This document shows, in pieces, positions 30,326-41,170 of a DNA stretch of 64,000 bases. A program made the translations under genes and the position numbers. Position 1 is the first letter of the stretch. Every line of letters starts with the position of its first letter. Under the pieces are notes generated by a model. The model ran no database searches, was not told the origin of the DNA, and was given only the letters and a program-made list of their open reading frames with translations. This stretch comes from Sthenelais limicola (lineage: Eukaryota > Annelida > Polychaeta > Phyllodocida > Sigalionidae), in the NCBI GenBank assembly GCA_942159475.1, contig OW804098.1, positions 5,928,383-5,992,382 on the forward strand, read 5' to 3'.

Positions 30326-31535
30326 GTTAAGGTGAAACAATTTACCTCATATTAAGGATATTCATATGGTATTCAATGCCAGGTATATATGGACATTTTA
30401 TGTCATTATTGGTGTCAATTCAGGGCGTTTTTGGGACATGTTTTTAACGCCAGAGAACGGCGGAGACTTTTGTAATTAATTTTTGGTGTTTTTATGCACA
30501 TGATTAGACATGTTTTCTGAGACTGGTCGGACAAAATTTATGCATCATATTTGGGTAAAAAATAGGTTAACACCACGCAGGTTAAATTTTAGGACTATAG
30601 GACAAATTTTGGGTGTGTCCAATTAGGTATTATGCCATTTTTTAGATTGAAGTTTTAAGAGATTTTGGGATCAGATTTCATGTATCTGGGTGACAAAATA
30701 TAGGTTAATAGCGAGATAATGGAAGCAACATATCGAGTACAATGCTAACGTAAAAGCATCTAAAGAGGCCACTATGTCACGTTATGCATTGGTAATGAAG
30801 ACCAACCCTGCGTATACAATGCAAGAAGGGCCGTCAATACGGTTGGACTCCCTATCCTATTCTAGGCAAATTTGTCAAATTCATCCCGCAAATAATGGTT
30901 CTATTTTAAAGTTCAACATGATTTCTAAGTATCTGAGTATCAAATTCCTATTTAAATAAGTTTGTTCAGTGTTAAAATGGCCAGTTTACTACTGCTATCT
31001 GTTCACCGATGGCCGCTACTGTGACCGATTGAGACTGCTATGTAGGGTACCTTAGTGTCCGAACCTAACGCAGGGGGATAGGTTTCGGTTAGCGTTGGGA
31101 GATGCGTGGCGCTTGCATTATCTCGCTATTATAGCGTTTTGATGAGACAAAGACAGCATATTTCAATCTTCTTGGTATCGGCAGTCAGGTTCAAATATAT
31201 TCAGCTGACATTTATTTTTTAGGGCAAGTTATATCAATGTTTATCAAAATTTCGTAATAGAAAGTTCTTTCAAATATTTCTGGTGAACTTCCAGCAGTGA
31301 AACATTAGCTAGAAATATGTCATTATTTGTAACCATAATGTGTCATTATTTGTAACCATATTCCCTTGTCACTTGTAGACTTTCATGTAATCTCAGGCAA
31401 TAAAGAACCTAATAACCAAATGAAAGACGTCCATGTGCATTTCCTAGTAAGAATGAAGCTATTATGTAATAAAAACTGCAAGATTATCAGTGTAATATCT
31501 CCATTATTTAGTTGTCTTATATTGGTTGATGATAT
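30326..31535. other. Non-coding flank
   Basis: No supported gene. A 'tgtcattatttgtaaccata' phrase is duplicated near 31318-31360. Confidence 0.4.
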
Positions 31536-32010
31536 CATATTAGAGATCTACCAGATTCTGATGTTCTTGATATCAGGAACAATACTCCTACTCAATTTGA
31601 TTTCAGTTCCTGATATCAGAAATGGTATTGGTATTGTATCAGCTCAAACTGATATCAGAAATGATATCGGCTCAATATAAGAACTGATATCAGAAATAAT
31701 ATCGGTCTGATATCGGCTCAATATCAGAACTGATATCAGAAATAATATCGGTCTGATATCGGCTCAATATCAGAACTGATATCAGAAACGATATCGGCTC
31801 AATATCAGAACTGATATAACAAATAATATCGGTATGATATCGGCTCAATCTCAGAAACTGATATCAGAAATAGTATTGGTATGATATCGGCTCAATATCA
31901 GAAACTGATATTTGAAATAGTATTGGTCTTATATCGATTGATATCAGATATCTGATATCGGGCCGATGGAGTGTCTGATATCGGGCCGATATCAAGGTGA
32001 TATCGGGTTT
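31536..32010 (-). repeat. GATATC-rich tandem array, inverted copy
   Basis: About eight units of 'gatatcggctcaatatcaga' and 'actgatatcagaaataatat', the reverse complement of the arrays at 170-3135, ending 'gatatcgggccgat' then 'gatatcgggtttcttgg'. Units here are more homogeneous than in the left arrays. Confidence 0.85.
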
Positions 32011-32971
32011 CTTGGTGGGAAGTCCTAGAATACTAGAGGTTGTTGATAATGCAAAGTCAAGGTAAATTGTCCATTGTCCACATTTGTTTGGGCAGCATTT
32101 GTTTCAGCAACTTGTACACTTTCCTTAGTCACACAATGAGCTGTAGGTAGTAAAAGTAACTTTAGGCGTTCTTGGTTTAACAAGGATGAGCAGTTGATAG
32201 GATTTTGGCATAGGTCGATCAAGGAAAAACGATGTCTGTAATCTTTAGAGGCCAGGTGCTGAATTAAATTTCCTCGTAAATCCGTTTTCTGAAAACCATT
32301 AGGGATGCCTCTGGCTGAAGGACAGGTTCCGTGCATTACACGTTACAGTTTTGCTGTGAGAAATGCATACACAGTTTTGTCCACACTCAAAACTATAAGT
32401 GCCACAAACTAGAAGAGGTACTAGGAGGAGCATTAGCAGCATCTTGACTTGTCAAAGGTTAAGGCACCTACTGAATTGAGTGTGTGAACATAGGCATCAA
32501 CCCTATCACCCCACTTTTCACCCTGCAGCTGCATCTCAACTGGTGACATGTATTGGGGAATCCCCAGCCGCACCCTCTGTCCAGCAGCACCGTCCTGAGG
32601 GACACATACGGATGACATACTCAACAGTCATATGGCATAACTGACTTTACATCTCAAACTGGGTATCTACTAAATATGTTTTAAAAAATGTTTGAAATGG
32701 GCTCCGTAAATTCAATGTAAATTGGATTCCCTATCGATAATGCTTTTACTTTTTTGTTATATGTTATACATAGGCCAAATGACATACCTAAGGAATTAAT
32801 GCGAAAATAACAATTATAGGTATAACATAAAATATCCAGGAGGTAACATTAACAATAGGATGAATGGTTATAGTAGTGTTTGAATAAGGTGTATGGTCTG
32901 AGGTATACAACTCATTAACAGCAATGGTAATAAGTTTTTCAAAGTTGTTAAAGAAACCCATTCCCTTAAGT
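32011..32971 (-). other. Non-coding or decayed 3' part of SGNH/NADAR unit
   Basis: Two short minus-strand frames (32025-32336, 32433-32624) have no recognised domain. They lie between the array and the SGNH-like ORF and might be remnants of the same element. Confidence 0.3.
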
Positions 32972-33598
32972 TTAAACGTTGAAATGAAACCAGTCCAGTA
33001 TTTGTAAAAGATAGTGGTTGGTTCTTCTTAATGTACCAAGTTCAAATGTTGACCTATTCTTCGGGTGATACCTGTGAACCAATCGGTTTGTCCAGGGTGT
33101 TGCGGCATTATTTGAGGTATTAAATGTTTTAATTTCCCGATTTATGGAGACCACACATTTATTCAGAAGATTTTGCTGATGGTGGGTGATATGGTGTGGC
33201 ATTGGATTTTTTCTGTTGTTATAGGTGGTAAGTGACATCCCTGTCACTACAGCAAAGGAGATGGTTGGTGCCTCTGGTTGGTCCCTGGTGATACTAGTCA
33301 GGTAAGAATGACACTGTGACATGTCTGATACAAAGGCTTGTGTTGCTGATTCCACATCTTGATTTAGCAGGCATACCTCCCCTGTATACCTGTTTTTCAG
33401 AGTTATATTACATAGGCCTGCAGTTACGATTATTTGGCTTGGCTGCATTTGTAATATTATTTGAGTAGCACGATGGGCTATCTTATCCAAATTAGCACCA
33501 CCAACTGATAATATATCAAAGTGACCGTTCAAGTGTTTTATGAGGACAGTGTCTAACTGTCTACATCTTGAGTCTCCTATTATTAGGATAGAGTTCAT
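32972..33598 (-). CDS. SGNH-hydrolase-like protein
   Basis: A 208-codon frame from a real ATG at 33598, 'MNSILIIGDSRCRQLDTVL'. The G-D-S near the N-terminus is the block I nucleophile motif of SGNH/GDSL hydrolases. 'SVGGANLDKIA' fits block II (Gly), and 'IIVTAGLCNIT' fits block III (G-x-N). No clear C-terminal D-x-x-H is seen, although His residues follow near 'RLVHRYHPKN'. It lies on the same strand, about 210 bp downstream of the NADAR-like frame. SGNH-like domains are frequent in animal mobile elements, so this is more likely element-borne than a host esterase. Substrate unknown. Confidence 0.6.
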   Translation of the reverse strand: MNSILIIGDSRCRQLDTVLIKHLNGHFDILSVGGANLDKIAHRATQIILQMQPSQIIVTAGLCNITLKNRYTGEVCLLNQDVESATQAFVSDMSQCHSYLTSITRDQPEAPTISFAVVTGMSLTTYNNRKNPMPHHITHHQQNLLNKCVVSINREIKTFNTSNNAATPWTNRLVHRYHPKNRSTFELGTLRRTNHYLLQILDWFHFNV

Positions 33599-33809
33599 TC
33601 TCAATTTAAATTGGGTGCAGAAATCACTTACTGTCTTACAGTTGAGAGTATGGCAAGTGTGGGGATAATATGTGTATTTAGACTGTTACTGTCCTGTTGC
33701 CCAGGTTAAACAGAAGACAAGAAAACACTGGGTAGGACACCTTACTTCTTCAATAGTTCCCTTTTTATTTTCCCCAGCAGTTTTCCACAAATGTTTTGGC
33801 CTTTTATGT
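33599..33809 (-). other. Spacer between NADAR-like and SGNH-like frames
   Basis: Stops in all minus-strand frames; possible intron or decayed linker. Confidence 0.35.
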
Positions 33810-34207
33810 CTACCAATTTTGTGTTGATCTCACTCCATCTTTGTTGATGATTGCCGGAAGTTGAACTCCGGTGGCCCATTTCCAGCTGCTGGTCATTTCA
33901 TAGAAATGTGTTTCAGGAAGATTTCTCAATCTTTTCCCCAATTCTTTATTTTGTTGGAATTTGATGCATATTAAATCCTCCAGTGTTTTCCTGTCTTTTG
34001 TTTTCCAAGCAAATGAGGGGATTATATATTTGGAACACAGCTCCTTCATCACATATGGTGATGGTGTCCATCGGAAGGTTTCGGTCATTTCTGGTTGCCC
34101 TGCATCTATTGCTTTCAATGAACAATATGCATGTTCCACTGATCGGTACTCTGTCTCCTTGTAAACTAATGGCAATGGGTAAAAATTTGATGAAAATGAA
34201 TGTTCGC
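33810..34207 (-). CDS. NADAR-domain-like protein (partial)
   Basis: The frame is open from about 34207 and lacks an ATG, so the start is missing or in another exon. 'SSNFYPLPLVYKETEYRSVE' followed by HAY matches the N-terminal pattern of NADAR (YbiA-like) domains: S-N-F-Y, then S-V-E-H-A. 'TLEDLICIKFQQNKELGKRL' fits the conserved K-F-x-x-N segment, and a final tryptophan/glycine block (WKWATG) resembles W-G-x-G. NADAR proteins are N-glycosidases acting on ADP-ribosylated or riboflavin-pathway intermediates. Here the domain stands beside an SGNH-like frame and next to a repeat array, suggesting a mobile element module. The W-G-x-G block is altered, so activity is doubtful. Confidence 0.6.
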
Positions 34208-35903
34208 TTCAAAAAGCAAGTCCCCTCCCGTCATCCACTGATGTCTGCCGCGCATCTTGTGGTCTACATCCGGGAGGGAGTATATGCAGGTCATGGGTTG
34301 TGTAGGATTTGTTTTGAAGCCGACTGACTACAACACCCGTGTATATCAACAAAACATAAAAGTACTATACTGTACCAGATCTGAGTTAAAAGCAATAAGG
34401 TAGACAAACTACCTAGAAACTAGATCGACATGGCACCAACTTGCCAAATTTATTGTTTAATCATTTTGTGTTATTGTTACTGCCATATTAGTTAGTCATA
34501 TCGACGTAGTTGCTGCATCTATCTATCTATAAAATACTACTGTATGTGTTTAATAACGTAACTCAATTTTTTCCAAGGGGGCCCTCAGGAAGATCTATGG
34601 TTTCATAGAGGAGGCCCACCCCCTTTTTCAGTGTCAAAATTTGATATGTTATTGAAAGTGTACGCTTCCGGAAATAAAAACCTATACATACATACATACA
34701 TACATACATACCTTCATGAGTGGCAGCATATTTATTCAATACAAGAAGATGTCTACAGTCCTGTAATAGGTTGAATGTGAAGGAGGATGCTGTTAGACCT
34801 TTCTCATCTATTGTCATATCCATGAAGCGGTGGTCGTCCTTTGCTATTACAGAAAGATCTTCATCTGTCAGACATAGCAGGCCTTGCTTCTGTGATCAAA
34901 TTAGGAGAGGCCTTATTATATCTACATCTGGAAGGCCAATGTGATATATTTCCCCATAATCAGCAGGTGAGATGTCTGGCTTTATTATTTTCAACATGGC
35001 TACTATGTCAGTTGCTATATCCTCCTTTCCAAGCTCGGGAATTTTAATCGAGAACAAGTAATGTACGGCCAGTAGGCCAGTAGACTGACATCCCCGATCG
35101 ATAAGTCCTCTGTTATTTTCTCACTGGTGGCATTGTTGGTAAAAGTGACAGTCTTTGAGTCGTTGTCTTGTCTGATTTGCTACTGATTGGCGAAGCAATT
35201 AAAACTAATGAGATCTCACATTTATTGTTTTTCCCTGTAGTTGGTGTTGATGTCATAGTGAAGGAGGTATTGGTATCTTCCTGGGATATCATATGTCCGT
35301 GTATGATTTTTTGGTGGACGTATTAGTCATAGAATCTGTCGCCATTCCTGTCAGTGATATTAGGTTAGGTTGTTAAAACTAATGGCACCAAAGTATTGTA
35401 TCCTTCGATGTTTAAATACAATCTGTTTGTTTGTTTTAATCTAACCGTTTTAGAGCATATGAATAGTCCAGCGGTTGCTGAATGTATTAATTAACTTAAT
35501 CTGCTTTTCACAACTAGAATTATGCCATATTAATTTGATAAAAGTACATATCTCTCCCGTGCTTTAATCTATGCACGTCTACTCCATTGAAAGTGATAAT
35601 GAATAATTTGAATCACTAACTCGGAATAATGGAGATATGAATATTAGAATAAAGTTGAGCATGCAGCAACCCTTTTACTCATACTTTGAATTAAAATGCC
35701 TACCATAAAAATGCCAATGCGGAAACAGGACAAATATCGATACACACACATCTTCATCTTACTGTATTTTTAATTTATCATGTTTAACCCTGAAAATAGA
35801 CAAAAATGATTTACCTCATGAAAATACAAGGAGTTCGGTTGGTGACGAAAGCATTTCCCCAGTGATTCTGCTTCCGTCCTGACCATGATATTTATAGGGT
35901 GTC
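34208..35903. other. Non-coding with (TACA)n microsatellite
   Basis: Contains (TACA)n at 34683-34711 and no supported gene. Confidence 0.4.
34683..34711 (+). repeat. (TACA)n microsatellite
   Basis: About seven perfect tetranucleotide repeats. Confidence 0.9.
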
Positions 35904-35980
35904 AGACCATAAAGGCTGCATTTGAAACGGCTTATGTGCCTAGGCCGCAGGTGATGGTGCCGCTAGGGATATACCCTACT
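35904..35980 (+). repeat. Fragment of second LTR element's accessory ORF
   Basis: About 77 bp nearly identical to 36819-36895 ('aaaggctgcatttgaaacgg', 'tgatggtgccgc'). It ends abruptly where LINE 3' sequence starts, giving a chimeric junction. Confidence 0.75.
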
Positions 35981-36148
35981 ATTTATAGGGAACAGCTGGA
36001 AGACCTAGGTGTAAATCCTAAAAGGTACCTAGAAGCCTGTAGACCTGTTCATCCGTAAGATAATGTAATGTAAAACCCAGTGATGAATAAAAGATATTTC
36101 TATTCTATTCTATTCTATTCTATTCTATTCTATTCTATTCTATTCTAT
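35981..36148 (+). mobile_element. LINE 3' tail with (TATTC)n
   Basis: About 115 bp ending 'gatgaataaaagatatttc', then ten or so TATTC pentamers. It is the same family as 515-1245 (shared 'aggtacctagaagcctgtag'-like and 'ataaaag' text). Extremely 5'-truncated. Confidence 0.75.
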
Positions 36149-36478
36149 GTCGGGGTTTTTCAAATCTCTACACATTACAGGCCCTCTCAAAACTCATTAA
36201 ATATGTCATTCAATATGTTGGGATGGGCGTAATGGTAAAAGCAACTTCTTATGGGGCATTAATTGCTGAAATCATTAGTCAATAAACCATAACAAGGCTT
36301 ACCCCGACATACGCACTGAGAAAAATAAAATTCAAATTGATGCTGAGAGAAAAATATCCATCAAATCAAAATATTCAACGAGGACGAAGCACTTTCTAGA
36401 AGTAGAATACCAACATTTTGTTTTGTTTTATGATGATGTGTGAGACGACGGGACACATGGGGAGAATGATATACAAGG
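36149..36478. other. Non-coding
   Basis: AT-rich; no feature recognised. Confidence 0.4.
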
Positions 36479-37539
36479 ATGCGGTACAAGGTTGCTATGG
36501 ACGCGGTACAAACTAATGTGGGAGCTGCCCTCATGTTGTTCAGTGACCTGGGATATGTACGAGATGCGGCAGCTCGGGTACCCAGACTGGAGGCCCGGGT
36601 CAATGAACTGGAGAATCAGTTGGATTTCTTTCAACAGAAAGACCATGCGAGCCGGGACCAAATCCTAGACTTGGAGTTTAAGCTGCACCAGGCTAGGAAT
36701 GGGGGCCCGTCTCCTAAGAGGAAACGGTCAGACCAAAGGGAAGAGGAGGAGACAGAACAGAGGAAAAAGAGGTAGACAGGCAGAGAGCAAACCTGGAATG
36801 TATGAAGGACGAGATATGTCAGACCATAAAGGCTGCATTTGAAACGGCTTATGTGCCTAGGCCACAGGTGATGGTGCCGCCAGGGATATACCCTACTCCG
36901 GGGAGGACACCATGTGCGGGGAACTGGGGGCCATCACTAATGGAAGGACCACCAGGATTGTTGTCACCACTGGAGGGGCAAAGGGTGGTCCGGGAGACTC
37001 CTAGGCCTAGAAGGAGTTATTTGGATGATAGTGGGTTGGAGATGCCGCAAGGATCAGTCCTGCCATCTCAACCACTAACTCCAGTGCGGACAAAGGAGGG
37101 TGAGACGAAGCAAGATACAGTTATGGCTCCAGTGGAGCATATGGAAACTAGGTCATCTGCACAGCTGGTGTATGAACCCGTCTCGCTGCCGGGTAGCCCA
37201 GCACCGGAACAGCACATGCAGACTCTTGTGTTGAGGAGCCCAGTGCAGAGGCGGAACGCAGCAGCAGGGGTGGCGGGTATGACACCGGTGACCCCGAGAA
37301 CAGCTGCCAAGAGAACGGTGGAGTTGCAGCAGAGATGGGAGAAATCCCCTCTGGTGGCATTGGGAGTGGTTTCCTGCTCGGTGGACTTAGTTGGCTGGTT
37401 GGATGTGCACAAGGATTTATTGGAGAAGGCAAAGGATGTACCTCTGCCGGATGATGGTGATCTGGACATGGACTTTGCGTTTGTGGATCTAACCAGCATG
37501 GATGCGGACGCGGAGGCCCCTCGGACCCCGTGGATGTAA
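36479..37539 (+). pseudogene. Coiled-coil/proline-rich accessory ORF of a second LTR element
   Basis: Two frames, 36479-36775 and 36802-37539, are joined conceptually by a single-base frameshift near 36765-36775, since the coiled coil continues on the other side. The first encodes 'RVPRLEARVNELENQLDFF' and a basic 'SPKRKRSD' block; the second starts 'MKDEICQTIKAAFETAY' and is Pro/Ser/Thr-rich. Length and layout recall the accessory protein at 4264-5175, though sequence identity is not obvious by eye. No gag or pol is present nearby. An LTR-like region follows. Confidence 0.55.
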
Positions 37540-37696
37540 TGGAACCCCCCATTACGAAAGCAGAGGAGGATAAGTTGCTCAAAGCGGGTAACTTAAGCGA
37601 GGACGATGTAGGAGATTTTTAGGGGAAGTGATAATGAAAAAGTGAAAGATAGTGCAATGGGAGTATGCGGTCGGGTTTGTTAAAATCCGGCTAATG
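37540..37696 (+). other. 3' end of LTR-element internal region
   Basis: Non-coding tail between the accessory ORF and a purine-rich tract at 37697-37711. Confidence 0.35.
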
Positions 37697-38470
37697 ACTG
37701 CAGGGAGGGAGCGTCAGGAAGTTGTTCAAGTAAGTGTAGCAAAGAAGAACTTGTCTAGGTCGGTGATTTTACAGTTCCAGTCATATTTATTCCGTGAAAT
37801 GTGAATTACCGGTGGTAGTGCCAATAAGAACTCTGTGTTCCGGACTCAAGGATTAATAACCAGTCACATTAGAACAAGAACAATTGTGCATACATTGGAG
37901 TTATGACGACTCAGATAAGTTGTATTATTTGAAAAACAGTGTGCTATATTATAAACTGTATGTCGTTTCTCTTCCATGTACTGCTCTTTACTACTTTTTA
38001 CTTCCAATTCTTGCTAAGCATTTATATGTTTAGGTAACCTTATTGTCCAGCCGCTTTGGGGTCTGGTGCGGTCGCCATCCCACAAAAAATAAAGAGGGAG
38101 GGGCGCATTGTGGTGCCGGCGGGAGTCAGGCCGGTACTGACTCTGTCCGGCACCATGGTTCCGGGTGTCCGGATGCTCTCCTTTTGGGAACTAACCCAGA
38201 GCTAAAGTGGTGTTGGTATTGGTGTATTCCGACAGAGGTTGTATGTACTCATTTACCCTGCATTTTATATTATTTTTGTACATTGACTCTTGTACTTCTT
38301 CATATTCTCTTGTAAACACCTTTTACCCTTATGTTGTTCTGCATTCTTACTGCCACAAATTGTAAGGGTTGGCAGAAGCTCTCCGAGCTCCAACCCCGGC
38401 AGGTGTTTTGAGGTGTAATAAAGGATTTGGCTGGCGAGGACCATAAGAACCTGGTTGTGTCATTATTTCT
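37697..38470 (+). repeat. Candidate polypurine tract and LTR
   Basis: A purine run (GGGAGGGAG) is followed by about 750 bp with an AATAAAG polyadenylation-like signal near 38419 shortly before a GGTTGTGTCA-type end. The GC-rich stretch 38040-38180 is rich in GTCCGG, as in the large minus-strand element. Without a second copy in the window the LTR limits cannot be fixed. Confidence 0.35.
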
Positions 38471-38574
38471 ATCTAGTCACATAGCCACTATGATACGAGG
38501 GAAATAGCCAGACACTACAGTAGTAATTGTTTTTTAGCAACAGAAGAAAACATGGGGAGAATGATTGTAAGCCA

Positions 38575-39787
38575 ATGGCGAAGGCGGAGGTTGATTATGA
38601 CACCCTTTCTCTTGATGATATTTTTGGCCATCATCACTTTATACAAAATACATTTGGACCCTGGGGAAAGTACTGTTTTACTCGAGATTTGAACAGTTCT
38701 CACACAATATATCTTCCCAAATTGTTACCAGGCAATGTAAACATGCCAGATGTAATGTATCATAGCATTGTACTTTTGAGGGGATTCTTCAATAATGAAC
38801 ACATCAAACTAGGCAAGGCCCTCTCAGAGTGTCAACATCCAACAATTTGCAAATCATTAAAGTTCCTTATCAAAGCAGTTGGTCCAAAGAAGCATTTAAA
38901 CCTAGATGACTATGCATTCCAGCTTAATATTTTGTGAGGCAGGCAGTTGGCCCAAAAGCCCAGGCAAACTTTTTGCCATGGTTGTATGAAACATAATTTC
39001 AACACCTTGATTGCACCCAGGGATATTTGTAAGGACACCAACACAACAATAGACCTTTTTTTAATTCTGACAATGATACCTACACACACAGGTGCACGGA
39101 ATGCCCTTCGTGAAACCTGGCTTCAATATTCAAAGAATAACACTGGAAGTCTTTGGTATTTGTTTTTGATTGGTGGAGTATGGCCAATGGAAGATCTTCA
39201 AAGACTGAGAGATGAAAATGAGATTCATGGAGATATTCTTGCAGAGGATTATAAAGATTCTTACTACAATCTCTCTTAAAAAATACATGGTGGATTTAAG
39301 TGGGCGGTAAAGAATTGTTCTTGTCCAAAATGTGTGTCACATTGTGCTGATGATATTTATCTGAATGTATCTAGGACTCTGAAATACTTTAAAGACAATG
39401 GAAAACAAATGGAAGATACTGTAATAGGGACCTGTACATCTAGCGAAGTTGTTTCCAGAAAATGGACAAGGCATTATCAATCTCATAAAGAAAGCTTTGG
39501 TCCTTATTGTGTTTGCAAAACATTAATCATGCCATTTGCAGCCTCTAGAAAACTGGTGGATGTTGCCCCTAATGTGCCATAGTTTAACTGGTGAGAAACC
39601 CAAGTTAAAAGTTAAAAATGTTACTGGGTTCAATATTGAATATTATCCCAAGCCAAATATCAAGATGTATTTTCAATGGAGGAAAGAGAAAGGTGTTTGT
39701 AACTTTGACAAATATTGGTACAGCTTGCATTGTGTTACGGAACAAAATATTAGGAACATATATAGTCAATGCATTGAGACAAAATAG
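38575..39787 (+). pseudogene. Beta-1,3-galactosyltransferase-like (GT31) pseudogene
   Basis: One frame starts at ATG 38575 and is interrupted by TGA at 38935-38937 and TAA at 39277-39279, then shifts near 39540-39580 into the frame ending 39787. The catalytic-domain pattern of family GT31 is recognisable: 'NALRETWLQYSKNN' (usual R-x-A-I-R-E-T-W), 'LWYLFLIGG', 'HGDILAEDYKDSYYNLS', then 'KWAVKNCSCPKCVSHCADDI' where D-D-D is usual. No intron interrupts the region. Such enzymes add galactose or GlcNAc in the Golgi; an N-terminal transmembrane anchor is not evident. It is probably a decayed retrocopy or tandem relic. Confidence 0.65.
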
Positions 39788-40400
39788 TGATGATTTTTTT
39801 TAATTTAAATTTAAATGTATTTAACCCAGATGAGCAAAATATCATCACAAAAGTAAAATAACGGTTTCCTGACAGAGGCTATTCTCCTTCTCAATATTCA
39901 ATACCTTTATGTCAAATGCACTATAAAACGGTTGAAATTGTAACTCCAGGTTATGCTTTAATACAAATATGTAATTATAACACTTATATTTAATGTAACA
40001 CCATCAATATGTTAGTACTATGCTAGTGTAACTCTTAGCTTTAAGCATATAGGGATATGCTACTTAGTAATTAGACAACAAGGGTTATACCGTGAGAAGG
40101 ATCTATGATCCCATAGACTATGGGATCGTTGATCCTTCGAACACTTTAGCCCGAGTTGTATGAATTTTTTAGTCAATAATGGGTCAGATCCAAAACAAAT
40201 AGACGTTATACAAACAAGCGATTATTAACCTTTCACCAGTTTCCACCTGTATTCGTTATTAACATTATGGGCCCCATGTAACGGATATTTTGTTCCGTAT
40301 TTTACTGATTTTCGTATCCCGAGGAACAAAATTTGTAGCCATCAAAAACCTCACCATTACATTCCTTAGTATAGTTAGGAATATTATTTCACTTTATTTC
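39788..40400. other. Non-coding with palindrome
   Basis: AT-rich and without genes; contains the 40097-40138 palindrome. Confidence 0.4.
40097..40138. repeat. 42-bp palindrome (nested GATCC arms)
   Basis: Arms AAGGATC..GATCCCATAG and CTATGGGATC..GATCCTT surround a single A. It could extrude as a cruciform or form an RNA hairpin. Confidence 0.8.
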
Positions 40401-40462
40401 TTTATCTAGCTTAATTAATCACCTTTCACATGGTTTTCCTGGTAACAATACAAATATTATAC

Positions 40463-40656
40463 CTTCTACGCGATTGTTTAAGCTGCAGACTTCCATTCCA
40501 GTTGGGATCACATATTCCATTTTTACCGGTTTTTCCGTCCTGTCCCCGGTCACTTTCGGCATGGCCCACATAGCCACTTGGTGCACTTTCAGTTGCAGTA
40601 AACAGCTTCCCTTCGAAGGTGCCAAGTTCACACAATGAAAACATTGGCGGCTCCAA
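40463..40656 (-). other. Possible host exon, collagen-like piece
   Basis: A minus-strand frame encodes 'SAPSGYVGHAESDRGQDGKT' then 'GKNGICDPNWNG', with a plausible GTATAA donor at 40462. The G-x-y run is short and no acceptor was identified. A 90-bp stretch within it is duplicated at about 41085-41140. Low support. Confidence 0.25.
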
Positions 40657-40932
40657 ACTCAGCCATTTCTTTTAAAACAATGACAAAAAGTTCTCATGTT
40701 TTAGGAAAAGGGTATGACAATCTTTCCCTCGATTCAATTTGTTATCTGCATGTTTAGTTTTCAACTAGTATTTGCTTGTTGTTACAAGGGGTCTTCCTCA
40801 GACTAGCACCGATCGTTTATAGCATAGAAAATAGACAATATTAAGGACATTTTAGACAGCCATAGAGCAGAGGTGTTATAAGCTCTTTTGAACTATGAAA
40901 ACAGTTAACAGGCACATTTTAAAAACATTTAC

Positions 40933-41140
40933 CGATTCTAAGAACTTAGATGCAGGCTTATCACCATGCTGCTGCAGTTGGTTCATTTCTGAGTTTCGGC
41001 AATTAGGTTGCGGGAATGGGTCCAATTTTGCAGCGTCACTCTCGCTATACAGCTGGCAGTTGTAGGCAGAGTAAAGCATAGTGACTTTTGGCATGACCCA
41101 CATAGCCACTTGGTGCACTTTCAGTTGCAGTAAACAGCCT
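40933..41140 (-). other. Possible exon with duplicated segment
   Basis: A minus-strand open stretch ('LDPFPQPNCRNSEMNQLQQ', 'DKPASKFLES') ends at a GTAAAT donor-like site. It shares 'ttggtgcactttcagttgca' and its surroundings with 40575-40605 in the same orientation. No family is recognised. Confidence 0.25.
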
Positions 41141-41170
41141 ATTCAGCATCCTTCTCTTCGAAATTGCCCA

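Noticed and set aside
37068..37582. Minus-strand frames of about 144 codons
   Set aside because: Antisense shadows of the GC-rich accessory ORF, with no motif of their own.
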